Of a stretch of DNA of 64,000 bases, positions 1 to 9,713 are shown piece after piece. The first letter of the stretch is position 1, and every line of letters starts with the position of its first letter. Location of the stretch: positions 310,001 through 374,000 of the forward strand of contig JARVLF010000003.1 of assembly GCA_030849465.1 (NCBI GenBank), written 5' to 3'. This DNA is from Moesziomyces globuligerus (taxonomy: Eukaryota > Basidiomycota > Ustilaginomycetes > Ustilaginales > Ustilaginaceae). The position numbers were made by a program, and so were the translations under genes. Under the pieces are notes generated by a model. The model was not told the origin of the DNA and ran no database searches. It saw nothing but the letters and a program-made list of their open reading frames with translations.

Positions 1-1165
1 TTCGATCAGCGTGCCTGGTTCGACGACGCGGCATCCGCTATGGCTTGACGACGAGGCCAGGCGCGTCCAAGCCGCGACGCAGCTCGCCGAAGAACTCGTC
101 GCCCTCCAGAGCATCTACACGGACGAAGCGATCTTCGTGCTCAAAGTCGTCCCGCTAGGTGCAGAGCCTCGGCCCGGGGTCGATGAGGCGGAAGCAAACG
201 AACATGCCGCCGATGCGACCGCCTGGCTAATCGGCGCTAAGATCACGCTATCCATATCCGCCGAGGTCGAGACGCAAGCAGCAGACGGAGAACCGATCCC
301 AGTACGGCTCGCGGTGACGCTGCCGCCCTTTTATCCCCACAGCGCACGGCCGCCGCAGCTGCAGCTGCTGTCGCGCTACGTCGGCGGCTTCAGCGTCGAC
401 GCGCAGCTGTTCGGCGAGATCCTGCGCGCTTTCTACCACCACACGGGCGACCTTGTCGAGCCGCTCGATGCAGAGGATGCGGCAAGCGCCAGCTGGATCG
501 GAGGCAGCATGGACCGCGGTGTCGACTGGTCGTCCGGCGAAGTCGTCCTCTTCGAAGGCATCGAGTGGGTCAAGGAGAAAGTGGCCGACTGGTGGAACGC
601 AAAAGAAGCAGAACGTCTCAAAGTCGCCGCCGCCACAACCTCGCGGACACAGACCTCGCCGCAAGCTACGTCGGATCCGCAAATCACCACATTCGCAGAC
701 GCAGCCGCACCGGTGCAGGTACCGGCGTTTGAGGGGCAGATCTTCCGGACCGAGTCGATCGTCGAGCGCAAGTCCGAGTTCATCGGGCACGCCGCGAGGA
801 TCAGCTCGCCCGACCAGGTTGCGGCGGTGCTGTCGCGTATCTTGGCTGACAAGCGCGTAGCGCGGGCGACTCATCCGATCATCAACGCCTGGGTGTGTCG
901 GGGTGGCGATGGGGTGGTGCATCGGGACTGCGACGACGACGGCGAGACGGCAGCAGGCGGCCGACTGGCGCATCTGCTCAGCATCCTCGAGCTGGACAAC
1001 GTGCTCGTGGTCGTCACGCGCTGGTACGGTGGCGTCCACCTCGGTCCGGACCGCTTCAAGCTCATCAACCGCGCCGCTCGAGACGCACTCGACCTCGCCG
1101 GTCTGGTGGGCAAGAACACGGACGACGCCACAAAAGCAAGAGGCATGGGCAAGAGGAATACGTAA
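1..1165 (+). CDS. YIH1: IMPACT/Yih1-type protein (RWD + UPF0029), 5' end cut by window edge
   Basis: The N-terminal part is RWD-like, with an EELVALQSIY stretch near residue 30 and a proline-rich LPPFYPHSARPP motif further on. The C-terminal third is the IMPACT/UPF0029 fold: a KSEFIGHAARI start, a THPIINAWV strand and the hallmark VVVTRWYGGVHLGPDRF. Yeast Yih1 and mammalian IMPACT have this domain order; they bind Gcn1 and dampen Gcn2 signalling on eIF2-alpha. The linker is low-complexity and Thr/Ser/Gln-rich. The frame is open to the window start and its first start-like codon is GTG at 11, so the true ATG lies upstream and this copy is 5'-partial. The stop is TAA at 1163-1165. It converges on the next gene with about 106 bp between stops. 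The family call is firm; orthology to Yih1 itself is inferred. Confidence 0.85.
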   Translation, partial: SISVPGSTTRHPLWLDDEARRVQAATQLAEELVALQSIYTDEAIFVLKVVPLGAEPRPGVDEAEANEHAADATAWLIGAKITLSISAEVETQAADGEPIPVRLAVTLPPFYPHSARPPQLQLLSRYVGGFSVDAQLFGEILRAFYHHTGDLVEPLDAEDAASASWIGGSMDRGVDWSSGEVVLFEGIEWVKEKVADWWNAKEAERLKVAAATTSRTQTSPQATSDPQITTFADAAAPVQVPAFEGQIFRTESIVERKSEFIGHAARISSPDQVAAVLSRILADKRVARATHPIINAWVCRGGDGVVHRDCDDDGETAAGGRLAHLLSILELDNVLVVVTRWYGGVHLGPDRFKLINRAARDALDLAGLVGKNTDDATKARGMGKRNT

Positions 1166-1271
1166 TGCGATGACTTGGAAGAAGGAAGCGACCGATGCGG
1201 GACAGAGATTATAGCGTCTAGGCAGGTACAAGTACAGTCTATAGCGGACTCGGACAGACGGACAAGGTTCT

Positions 1272-2348
1272 TTAGTGGGCGAACATGCGTGCGCCAGCGA
1301 TGCCGCCTTGGAGGATGCGGATGCTGACGTTTTCGGACGCCTTTGCGAGCGTGTCTTGGATCAAGAGGTCCGGAGTCGTTGCGCGGCTGGTGGCGATGCT
1401 GGAAGCCTCGGAGGAGCTCGGGGACGAGTCGGCGCTGCGCGAGGCCGGGTCGAGGGTATCGCGCATGCACTCGTTTACGGCGTGCTTGTCGATGCGTGCG
1501 CCCCAGATGGAGCCGACGAAGCCGTCGGCGATGTTGACGCGCACCGGCGGGCTGGCGAGCGCCAGCGTCGAGACGCTCCTAGGATCCAAGCCCGTCACAG
1601 AACGGAGATTGAGGTTGAGCGGCTTGGGCTGGGTGCGGGATCGTGCGATGTGGACGAGGGCGTCGGCGAGATCGGCACCGCCCGTAGCAGGAAGCATGGT
1701 ATTCCAGAGCTCGACCGACTCGAGATTGGTGCAGCTTCGGAGGCCCTTGGCGAGGGCGGGGATGACCTGATCGACAATGACGATGCTGAGGCCCATGATG
1801 GCGTTGGCATCGCAGCGCGGCGGCACCCAGCGCAGCATGCGCAGCCGACCGAGGTTGGCGATGGCGGCGGAGAACGCATCTGCCTCGGCGGCACGGAAGT
1901 GGGCTTCGGTGAGGATCTCGCTATGGCGGATGCTGAAGAGCTCGAGCGAGACCTTGTTCACTTGCGGGCACAGCGTGAGCGCCTGGGCGACGAGGGCAAG
2001 TCGGTCGCGCGAGTGCGTCTTGGCATCCGGCCCGAGCAGCGTGCCATCTCCCCCACCGGGCACACCAGGGATGTTGATCAGCAACGTATCGCGTGTATAC
2101 TGCGGGCTGAAGCTGTGCGCGCCCGAGGTAGGGGCCACGAAGCGTACCAGCTGGTCCAACGAATAGATGAGCACGGACGAGTAAAGCTTGGGCATGAGCA
2201 GATCGTGCAGCAGCGAGCACGAGGCGAGGACGTCGGTGATGTTGTTGGTGTCCGACTCGTGCAGGTCGTCGATGTACGCTGCGGCGATGAGGTGGAGGAT
2301 CTCGGGTGGCATCGAAGCCAGCCCCCTGGCAGGCCGGGCTGCAGCCAT
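1272..2348 (-). CDS. F-box-like protein of unknown function
   Basis: This 358-aa protein starts at an ATG in a CACCATGG context at 2348; the longer frame begins at TTG. Residues about 10-50 (MPPEILHLIAAAYID then LASCSLLHDLLMPKLYSSV) have the MPPEIL..I / CS.LHDL.. spacing of fungal F-box-like domains. The rest is leucine-rich but shows no clear repeat, and a Ser-rich low-complexity tail lies near residue 300. No enzyme motif is visible. It is divergent from the M50B-like gene and convergent with the IMPACT gene. A 440-aa reading frame on the opposite strand mirrors it and is treated as a GC-driven shadow. A role as an SCF substrate adaptor is only an inference. Confidence 0.7.
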   Translation of the reverse strand: MAAARPARGLASMPPEILHLIAAAYIDDLHESDTNNITDVLASCSLLHDLLMPKLYSSVLIYSLDQLVRFVAPTSGAHSFSPQYTRDTLLINIPGVPGGGDGTLLGPDAKTHSRDRLALVAQALTLCPQVNKVSLELFSIRHSEILTEAHFRAAEADAFSAAIANLGRLRMLRWVPPRCDANAIMGLSIVIVDQVIPALAKGLRSCTNLESVELWNTMLPATGGADLADALVHIARSRTQPKPLNLNLRSVTGLDPRSVSTLALASPPVRVNIADGFVGSIWGARIDKHAVNECMRDTLDPASRSADSSPSSSEASSIATSRATTPDLLIQDTLAKASENVSIRILQGGIAGARMFAH

Positions 2349-3314
2349 GGTGGGCAATGCGATGCCGTTGGGTTGTGTTTTGCAACTTGGTCCTGTGCTA
2401 TGTACGAAGTGCAGATGTGGACAGCATCAAGAATGACAATGCTATCCGGCGTGAGACGGTGCCAGTGCTCGTGGTGGTGGTATCGATGGCTACGGTCGTG
2501 TGAGGCGAGCTCGAGGACACTATGCTTCGGCCTTATCGCGAGCCAAACCTCGCAATCACTGTACCACCGTGATGCTTCGTCCAAGTGCAAGGCTTAAGTT
2601 GGGGACAGCAAGCTTTGACAGCTGCAGCTCCTGCATGCATACAATCCACACCCACAAACCCTTCTTTTTTTTGTTTTCTCTCCCACTTCGTTTGTGCCTC
2701 GCGCGCCGACCGCAAAGCGTCGGTTCAGCCCGGCGAGCATTTGATCCGAATCACGCTCCGCTCCAGAGTTTCGATCCAACCTGTGAACGTCATCCGTGTC
2801 ACCGCTTGCGATCCATTTCGCGCGGGCTCTGTCCGGCTACGCGCAGTGAGTGAAATCTGTCATGCTGTTAAAGCGAGCGATGATATCCTGGTCATTCAAT
2901 TCGAAATCGATGATGGGCCTTTGGAGAGTTTACTCGTAAGCGCCAAGCGAGAGAGAGGTGAGGCTGGGCGCGGGCGCTTGCGCTTGGCGTAAAGTTGGAT
3001 TCTGAGCTTCAGACGATTTTAGAGCTGCTGGCTGGCCCAGCAAGTAACACAAACGACACGCTGCAACCAACACCCAAACCCACACCCACACAGGGGCCAA
3101 CGCGGTACAGCGGCAACCCAGCCAGAAAAAGGGGGCCGCATGGCATCGGCATAGCCCGCAGCATGCGGGTCTGCGCTCGGCAACGAGGCTGTGTGGCTGC
3201 ATTTTTGGTGAGCTTCTCTCCACACAAGTGGCATCTTGGCTCGCTCGACGTTCCCGACAGTCCCTCGACGCTTCCCAACCACCATCACCATCAGCACAGC
3301 GGATCACAACCACC
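2349..3314. other. Divergent intergenic region (F-box-like / M50B-like)
   Basis: This shared promoter space between two divergent genes contains a T-rich pyrimidine block at about 2661-2690 and CA-rich stretches near 3055-3085 and 3280-3313 just ahead of the M50B-like ATG. I see no convincing coding exon, tRNA or TATA box in it. Confidence 0.6.
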
Positions 3315-4136
3315 ATGCCTCTGCTCGTATTGCGGCAGGCGTCGTCGTCGTCGTCGTCGTCGTCGGGCCAGTCTCGCATCGACCCGACCAAGGACCAGCG
3401 CACGACCATCATCGTCGCGTGCGTCTATGCCGTGGCTATCGTGATCCTCTGGAACATCCCGATCCTCAACTACATCCTCTATCCGTTCAAGCTGCTCACC
3501 GTCGGCTTCCACGAGTTCTCCCACGCTGCCGTCGGCCTCTGCACCGGCGCAAAGATCGAGTCCATCACGCTCGAGCCCAACGAGGGCGGCGCGACGCGCA
3601 TGCGCGGCGGCATCCCCTGGCTCACCCTCCCCGCCGGCTACCTCGGCTCCAGCGTCATCGGCGCCGCCCTCATCGCGTGCGGCTTCGACGAACGCGCCTC
3701 CAAGGTCGCCAGCATCGTCGTCGGCGTCTTCTTCCTCTTCACCCTCTGGTGGGCCCGCCGCGACTGGCTCACCTGGGTCCTCATCCTCGCCATGATCGGC
3801 CTCTTTGTCCTCTTCTGGCTCGTCGCAAGCAGCATCGCTCTCCGCTACTTTGTCCTCTTCATCGGCGTCATGAACTGCCTCTACTCGGTCTGGGACATCT
3901 GCGACGACCTCATCTTCAGAAAGGTCAACGAGTCCGACGCATCCGCCTTCAGCAAGGTCGTCGGCGGCCCTCCCCAGTTCTGGGGCGTCGTCTGGCTCCT
4001 CATCTCCATCGCCTTCTTCGCCGCCGGCATCGTCGTCGGCATCCTCGCCTTCAAGACCCCCGTAGCACAACAGCAGGCCAGCAACTTCCTCGACGTCAAC
4101 CTCCGACGCGCCTTCTCCGGCTACGCGCCACTCTAG
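3315..4136 (+). CDS. Peptidase M50B-like integral membrane protein
   Basis: This 273-aa protein starts at CACCATGCC (3315); an upstream in-frame ATG at 3228 would add 29 residues without homology-like character. After a run of eight serines (TCG repeat, 3342-3365) come several hydrophobic segments. A zinc-protease signature HEFSHAAVG sits between the first two, followed by GGIPWLTLPAGYLGSS. This matches the fungal M50B-like family, relatives of site-2-protease-type metalloproteases. The paired HExxH is intact; the usual distal Asp could be the D in the FDERAS or VWDICDD segments, but I cannot assign it. It is probably in the secretory pathway or vacuole membrane. The substrate is unknown. Confidence 0.8.
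   Translation: MPLLVLRQASSSSSSSSGQSRIDPTKDQRTTIIVACVYAVAIVILWNIPILNYILYPFKLLTVGFHEFSHAAVGLCTGAKIESITLEPNEGGATRMRGGIPWLTLPAGYLGSSVIGAALIACGFDERASKVASIVVGVFFLFTLWWARRDWLTWVLILAMIGLFVLFWLVASSIALRYFVLFIGVMNCLYSVWDICDDLIFRKVNESDASAFSKVVGGPPQFWGVVWLLISIAFFAAGIVVGILAFKTPVAQQQASNFLDVNLRRAFSGYAPL
3342..3365 (+). repeat. (TCG)8 trinucleotide microsatellite, coding
   Basis: Eight perfect TCG units encode eight consecutive serines close to the N-terminus of the M50B-like protein. Such a run is expected to vary in length between strains. Confidence 0.95.
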
Positions 4137-4364
4137 ATCCTCAGCCGCCCAGCTCGGTCTCGTGATGTACCATCAATACATACAAGGACAATGCACTCCG
4201 TACACCACCAATGACATGTAGGAAGAACGAGCTCATGCTCTCTATGTTCTATATCCAGAATCCAATGCAAACATGTGTACAGACGAGCGCGGCTCATCCA
4301 GCCACGGGCAAGCGGGGGGCGGAGGGGAAGAGGGTATACTGCCGCCGCGTGGGAGCATTGTTGT

Positions 4365-5441
4365 CTATTTGACGAGTTCGTCTACGTTGACGTTGCTGCC
4401 GGCAGCCGGTGCCGGTGCGTTCGAGGGTGGGCCCGCCTCATCGAGCTCCTTGAGGTGGTCGACGTTGGACCACTGGAGCACGACGCCGATGGCGGGGCCG
4501 TGGCCTACATCCGCATGCACCGTCGTTCCGTCGGGCGCACGGATCGTGTCGGCCTCGAGCTGGCGCTTACCCTGCGGATCGCGTTCGAATTCGGCGGCCG
4601 TCTTGGCGACGATCCCCTCGAGCTCGCGTACCGACTCCTCCGCCGCTCGATCGGCCAGGGCGCGTGTGCGCATCGACGCAAGCAGCTTCTTCTGCAGCTC
4701 GTGATCGAGGATGAATTGCGCACCTTGCACGCCGAGGTGGACGGGTCGGATCGACCAGTCGACACGACGAGACGGGTGGCCTGCTGAGGTCGACGCGATC
4801 GACGCTGGCGATGTCCGCACGACGGGCACGGCGAGTTCGGTGATGGAGCAGTTCCAGAAGCGCGACGGGACGACCGAAGGCGGCACAAGGCAGTAGCGGC
4901 CCGGCACGAGCACCTGGTTCATGAGCGCGCTGATCGCCGCGCCGTGCGAGACGAGCACCACGGTCTCGGTGCGTTCGGTCTGACCTGCATCGGGTGCGGC
5001 TGGCCTCGTCACGAGGTCGTTCCAGAAACTGGCCAGTCGCTCCGAGAACGGCTCCATGCGCTCGATGCCCTCGGTATCCTCGGGCTTCTTGGAGCCGCCG
5101 CTGTACACCTTGCCCTCGAGCACGCCAAACGCACGCTCCTTGAGACGGTCGTCGAACTCGAGCTGCAACGCGCCCGACTCGGCAGACCGCGCGGGCTGGT
5201 GCTTGAAGATGGCCCGCGCCGTGTCGGCTGCGCGCTTGAGCGGCGAAGCGATGATCCGGTCGATGTGCGTGGTGGCGAGGAAGCGGCCCGTCGCATCTGC
5301 CTGCACGCGGCCACGATCATTGAGGTCGGTATCGAGCTGGCCCTGGATGATGCGCTCGACGTTTTCGCGCGTCTCGCCGTGGCGAACGATGAGCACCCGC
5401 AGCCGCGTTGGTGGCTGCAACATGGTCTCGGTATACACCAT
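4365..5441 (-). CDS. Histidine phosphatase (phosphoglycerate-mutase-like) family protein
   Basis: This 358-aa protein starts at GCCATGG (5441); the longer frame upstream lacks family similarity. The RHG motif VLIVRHGETREN near residue 15 supplies the catalytic histidine. It is followed by NDRGRVQA, the SPLKRAADTARAI segment, an acidic RLKERAFGVLEGK loop and the second catalytic histidine in VVLVSHGAAISALM. This is the order seen in fructose-2,6-bisphosphatase/TIGAR-like and other branch-1 histidine phosphatases. A C-terminal extension of about 120 residues goes beyond the catalytic core, includes a helical LQKKLLASMRTRALADRAAEE segment and has no recognised fold. The substrate cannot be read from sequence. 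Confidence 0.85.
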   Translation of the reverse strand: MVYTETMLQPPTRLRVLIVRHGETRENVERIIQGQLDTDLNDRGRVQADATGRFLATTHIDRIIASPLKRAADTARAIFKHQPARSAESGALQLEFDDRLKERAFGVLEGKVYSGGSKKPEDTEGIERMEPFSERLASFWNDLVTRPAAPDAGQTERTETVVLVSHGAAISALMNQVLVPGRYCLVPPSVVPSRFWNCSITELAVPVVRTSPASIASTSAGHPSRRVDWSIRPVHLGVQGAQFILDHELQKKLLASMRTRALADRAAEESVRELEGIVAKTAAEFERDPQGKRQLEADTIRAPDGTTVHADVGHGPAIGVVLQWSNVDHLKELDEAGPPSNAPAPAAGSNVNVDELVK

Positions 5442-6390
5442 GGCTTGTATCTGCCTTGGATGAGGTTGTGGTAGCAGCGAGGCATGCTGCAAGGCTAGAG
5501 CTGGCTTCTGGCAGCCAACAAAGCTTACCCGATGCCGACCGCGGCCGGCCGATTCTTGCGAAGGTGCTGCCGATGGACTTGCAATCGGCAAGCCTGCTTC
5601 CGACTTGGCGTGGCCGTTCTGCCGCGCAAAATTTCGAGCCAAATGCCTCTTTTCTATTCTCCGATTAGGGCTTTTCTAGAGGGAAGCTTCGGCGCGCGGA
5701 GCAGCTCCGAACCGTGCAAATTGATCGGCACAACGCGCCACGCGCACGCTGCCGATCCGAGACATACACAAACGGCATCTGGAGAGCAGTTGAGCCACAG
5801 TTTGCAACGTTCGCTGTTCCCCTGTGCTTCCCGTGGCTGCATCATCGAGGCGCTTGCCCGTGCAAGTCAATCCAATCTGTGAAACCTTGCGGCCAGAAAA
5901 GCGCCAATCGATTGCAGCCAGAGTATCGGGCCGGCCCGACATGATGCTCAAGCTGAAGGGCTTACTATACAGCAGCTACTTTCTGGCATGCAAGACGTGC
6001 AGTCGCCGAGCGTTGGGAGCCCAGTTCCGAGCAGTGCCGGTGGGAGTCCGTAAGTGAGCCGCAGATCCAGAGTAGGAGATGATGAGATGCAGTCCGGCTC
6101 TCCGACCTGCATGATGCATGCTTGCCTCGCAGCATTGGTCCTGTCTTTGCTCAGACACCGCGTTGCCCGACATGCATACAAGTGCTAAACTCTGGCGGCC
6201 GCTCTGTTCATGGCCCGTCTTCGCCATCGGATCGCTTTCGGCGCCCAGGCTTCGCTCATTGGCCCCGGTCCGGCCCTCGCCGCTTCGCACAGCGGCTTCT
6301 ATATAATGCTGGCTCTCGACGGCGGCGACAAGCCGATCATCCTTTTCAGACCCCTCCCCCCTTGCGACCGTCCCTCTACGAGATATAACG
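5442..6390. other. Divergent intergenic region (histidine phosphatase / GH16)
   Basis: This holds the promoters of two divergent genes. The GH16 side carries a clear TATA element (listed separately) and the phosphatase side shows nothing obvious. No coding exon is supported. Confidence 0.6.
6300..6306 (+). promoter_or_regulatory. TATA box of the GH16 gene
   Basis: TATATAA lies 85 bp upstream of the GH16 start codon, followed by a pyrimidine-rich stretch (CCCCTCCCCCC at about 6352) just before the ATG. Most genes in this window lack such a TATA element, so strongly regulated expression is plausible. Confidence 0.6.
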
Positions 6391-7548
6391 ATGATGAGCC
6401 CTTCTTTCCGCAAGGTCGCTCTCGCCGCGACAGCCATGAGCGCCATGACCGGCCTCGTCTCGGCCGCCTCACCCGCTGTCAACTGGACTCAGACCGCCAC
6501 CGTCCGCGGCAAAGACTTCTTCAACGAGTTCGAGTGGTTCACAGACAAGGACCCGACCAACGGCCTCGTCAACTTCCAATCCAAGACCAACGCTCGCGCG
6601 CAGAACCTCTCGTTTGTCGATGGCGAAGGCCACTTTGTCATGGCTGTCTCCACAGTCCCCGTCGCGCTTGAGGGCCGCAACAGCGTGCGCATCACCTCCA
6701 AGAACAGCTACTCGGACGGCGTCTACGTCCTCAACGTCACCCACGTTCCCACCGGTTGCGCCACCTGGCCCGCGTTCTGGACCGTCACCGAGAACCTCGA
6801 TTCCTGGCCCGTCGGCGGCGAGATCGACATTCTCGAAAACGCCAACGACGAGTACAAGGACAATGTCGCCGCCGTACACACTCAGTCTTCCTGCACCATC
6901 CCTAGCCAAATCGCGGACGAGACTGGCAGCGTCAGATACACCAATTGCTCCGCCTACGCCCCCTCCAATCCCGGCTGCCGTGTTCAGATGGACGGCACCT
7001 CCACCCCGACCTGGGGCTCCGCCCTCAACCGTGCGGGAGGCGGCATCATCGCCATGGAACGCTCCTTCGGCACCACAGGCAAGGGCATCCGCATGTGGTA
7101 CTTCCCCAACAGCGCTCCCAACTCTCTCCCCGCCGACCTCAAGAACGGCAGCGCCACCCTCAGCCCAGACACCTGGCCCACACCCAATGCACACTTCCCC
7201 GTCGCCTCTTGCTACCAAGACTTCGCCGCCCACAAGATCGTCTTTGACATCACCCTCTGCGGTGACTGGGCCGGCAACACGTACAACCAGAGCGGCTGCA
7301 ACGCCCAGTATCCCGCATGCAGCTACCAGGTCGGCTACAATGGCTCGAGCTTCAACCAGTCCTACTGGGAAGTCGAGTCGCTCCGCCTCTACACCTCTGG
7401 CGGCAACACGGCCAACTCGGCCAACTCGCCACAAACCGCCGCCAACCACCAGAGCGCCACCTCGCCCGCCTCGCTCAGCGCACGCAACTCCATCCTTGCG
7501 TCGGCAGCGGCCGTCGTCGTCGCCCTTGCTTTCGTGGCTGCTCTCTAG
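6391..7548 (+). CDS. Secreted, GPI-anchored-looking GH16 beta-glucanase
   Basis: This 385-aa protein has an N-terminal signal peptide (about residues 1-26, ending VSAAS). The GH16 catalytic strand GGEIDILEN is at residues 142-150, with E144 as nucleophile, D146 and E149 as acid/base. The fungal GH16 context TGCATWPAFW precedes it at about 121-130. Several NxS/T sites are present. The last 80 residues become Ser/Thr/Asn/Ala-rich and end in a hydrophobic tail (VVVALAFVAAL), the pattern of a GPI-anchor signal. Enzymes of this type act on beta-1,3(4)-glucans of the fungal or plant cell wall. It is the first of a run of secretion-related genes. Confidence 0.9.
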   Translation: MMSPSFRKVALAATAMSAMTGLVSAASPAVNWTQTATVRGKDFFNEFEWFTDKDPTNGLVNFQSKTNARAQNLSFVDGEGHFVMAVSTVPVALEGRNSVRITSKNSYSDGVYVLNVTHVPTGCATWPAFWTVTENLDSWPVGGEIDILENANDEYKDNVAAVHTQSSCTIPSQIADETGSVRYTNCSAYAPSNPGCRVQMDGTSTPTWGSALNRAGGGIIAMERSFGTTGKGIRMWYFPNSAPNSLPADLKNGSATLSPDTWPTPNAHFPVASCYQDFAAHKIVFDITLCGDWAGNTYNQSGCNAQYPACSYQVGYNGSSFNQSYWEVESLRLYTSGGNTANSANSPQTAANHQSATSPASLSARNSILASAAAVVVALAFVAAL

Positions 7549-7703
7549 AGTTTCGGCTGCATTCATTCAAATTGCATACTTTTCGGCATCGTTTATCCGA
7601 CATACCCTGATGGAAGCGCTGCTACTTGACACGAGAGCCAGGCCGCATGCTTTTGTGGGAGCATTTGGAGTCGGAAGTACGACCGATCGGAGAGGCGCAC
7701 CGC

Positions 7704-8930
7704 TTAGGCGAGACGGTGCGGCAAGATTGTGTCGAGGTCAAATTCTGGCGACAAAGGACCGCCTCTCCAGCTCAAGGACATTCGGCTGAGATGAGCCATG
7801 AGCGTCGCACTGGGTTTGGAATCCTTGAGCTGACCAATGCCGTACAGCACCACCGTCGATCGGTCCTTTCCGACCATCACGGGCGCCCAGAGCGACATCA
7901 CCTGTCCATTATTCACATAGTCTTCCGCCAGGATGTCCTTGAGTCCGTCAAGGCCCTTCCTGGTAGCGTGGCGTGCGACCAGCAAGGGTAGTCCGTGCGG
8001 TTCGGCCGGTGGCAAGATGTGCATGATTTTGCGCATGGTGAATATGTTGTTCAGCCGTCCGCTCAAAAGACCGCTTGGACGGATCGGGAGAAATCGCATT
8101 TGGCCCTGGAAGTAGGTGTTGCCGTACCATTCCATGTTGAACCGACTGTTCAGGTAGACGAATCTGCGCCGCCAAGGATCCCCCATTCGGATATCTTTCA
8201 CCTGCACGGTCTGGACACCCATCAGGTCCGAGAGAAGGTGCGGCTTTCCTCGATTGCGCCTCCCGATCGGACGGACGTCGGACGGTTGCCCGGACGGTTG
8301 TCCGGACTGCCCAGGCTGCAGATGGTCTGAAGAGAGAACTGCGTCTTGAGCTTCGAACACCCGTGCAAATTCTTTTCCCTGACCAGCGATGCCCAGGAAT
8401 CGCAGCTTTGGATTGCCGAGCATCGTCCGCATGACTTTGGCCCACTCGTCGATTTCTGCAATCGGTCCCTCAGAGGCCGACTCGGGAACGTGACCGGGCG
8501 GGCTCAGCACCGTTTTCAGACGATTGCCAGTGTTCCATTCCGCGTGCACAAGCTGTGCTCCTCGAGAAAGCGCCTGGGGATTTTGCTGTGGGACTGGGTG
8601 CGACACCAACTGCGGCCAGACCCACCCCGGTCCTGCTTGAGCTCCCTGCGACACGCCTTGACTCGGGACGAGCATGGGCGGGGCTCCAGCAAAGTGTGTC
8701 GGCAAATTACCAGGCGTAGCGGGCGGATGCTGAGACAGTGGGACTGCAGCATAAGGAAACGTGCTTTGGGATGTGGCTGGCCGTGCTCGAGGAGAACTGC
8801 CGCCTACGTCCTCTTCAAGGACTCTTTTCCCACGAGATCGTTCGTCCTCGCCGCCAGCAGGCTGACCGGACGCCCTTCCCGTGATGATGACAAGAACGAT
8901 GCCGAGTATATAGAAGCGCATCGTAAACAT
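7704..8930 (-). CDS. Secreted cysteine-free protein, effector candidate A
   Basis: This 408-aa protein has a signal peptide at residues 1-22 (a second ATG at codon 4 could also serve) and no other membrane segment. It matches no enzyme family I know. The mature protein begins QPAGGED. The middle is rich in Pro, Gln, Ser and Gly with a WVW motif at 103-105, and a more ordered C-terminal third (about 230-385) includes FQGQMRFL, MHILPP and LWAPVMVGK. There is not one cysteine in the whole protein. The next gene upstream shares these features in the same order, so the two look like old tandem duplicates. Size, secretion and location fit a smut effector, but no function can be stated. Codon choice looks less GC-biased than in neighbouring housekeeping genes. 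Confidence 0.75.
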   Translation of the reverse strand: MFTMRFYILGIVLVIITGRASGQPAGGEDERSRGKRVLEEDVGGSSPRARPATSQSTFPYAAVPLSQHPPATPGNLPTHFAGAPPMLVPSQGVSQGAQAGPGWVWPQLVSHPVPQQNPQALSRGAQLVHAEWNTGNRLKTVLSPPGHVPESASEGPIAEIDEWAKVMRTMLGNPKLRFLGIAGQGKEFARVFEAQDAVLSSDHLQPGQSGQPSGQPSDVRPIGRRNRGKPHLLSDLMGVQTVQVKDIRMGDPWRRRFVYLNSRFNMEWYGNTYFQGQMRFLPIRPSGLLSGRLNNIFTMRKIMHILPPAEPHGLPLLVARHATRKGLDGLKDILAEDYVNNGQVMSLWAPVMVGKDRSTVVLYGIGQLKDSKPSATLMAHLSRMSLSWRGGPLSPEFDLDTILPHRLA

Positions 8931-9713
8931 GTTAGGCAGAGGTGCCGATCTAGTCAGGGAAGAGCTAGAAGCGGCAGATGCGATTGCGGACTCAACTCAA
9001 GGAGCGCTTCAGACCACGCAGTACTTATGCGGGACTCTCTTGAGTCAACGTGTTAATTGGCCGCCAGATAGGAGAACCTCATGGTCAGTGAGCCTTCACC
9101 TTCAAGAATGCCTCCCAGGCCTCGACTTTCAGAGTCTTTCACTTCCTGAAGAATCGACGTCCCTTTATATCTCATGTCGCTGGTTTAGGTTTTGCTATGA
9201 TACGAGCGCATATGATATGATACCGGATCTCTGCTTTAATCGCTCGTCGGTGAATCACGGTTCCCACGCTCCTGCGTTCATGAACTCAAATTGTTTTATG
9301 ATGCCATCTCCACAGGTGATGCATGGCGATGAGTTGGGAATGGGCTGTGGTCCAAGGGTGGCGAAGAACGTTTTAAAAAAGCCGAGCGTGGGCCGCTAGT
9401 GATACAACGAGTACTGCACCACACGAAGTCATTGTAGGTCGAGCCGAGGGAAGTGCCTTGGTGCATCCAACCTAGCATCTTTCCTCGCTACGGACTGTAA
9501 AGTGGCGTGCTTTCTGCCTCAAGATCATATCTCGCTCATGAAATGGCTCGCATGATTTTGTGGATTTGACGCAGTGAGTCGAGAAAGTAGTTCAATAGAA
9601 GGAAGAGGCGAAGAGGTGTCGGTCGAATCGAGATAGACGAATGCCTTTCTAAGCTTGCACGTCCGCTTCAAGCGAAGGCGAAGGAATGTAAGGCCAAGAT
9701 AGCAACGCATTGT
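8931..9713. other. Spacer between the two effector-like genes
   Basis: This is the promoter of candidate A and the 3' flank of candidate B, noticeably more AT-rich than the window average (for example 9190-9240). A possible TATA element reading TTTATAT on the plus strand lies at 9164-9170, about 235 bp upstream of candidate A. No third gene copy is recognisable. Confidence 0.55.

Noticed and set aside
1275..2597. 440-codon plus-strand frame over the F-box-like gene
   Set aside because: It mirrors the minus-strand gene, is low-complexity (Gly/Asp/Arg/Glu-rich) and lacks an ATG context or domain; GC-rich codon bias creates such shadows.
2741..2790. B-box-like TTTCGATCC sequences that hinted at a tRNA
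   Set aside because: No matching A-box, acceptor stem or cloverleaf; the same holds for similar motifs elsewhere in the window.
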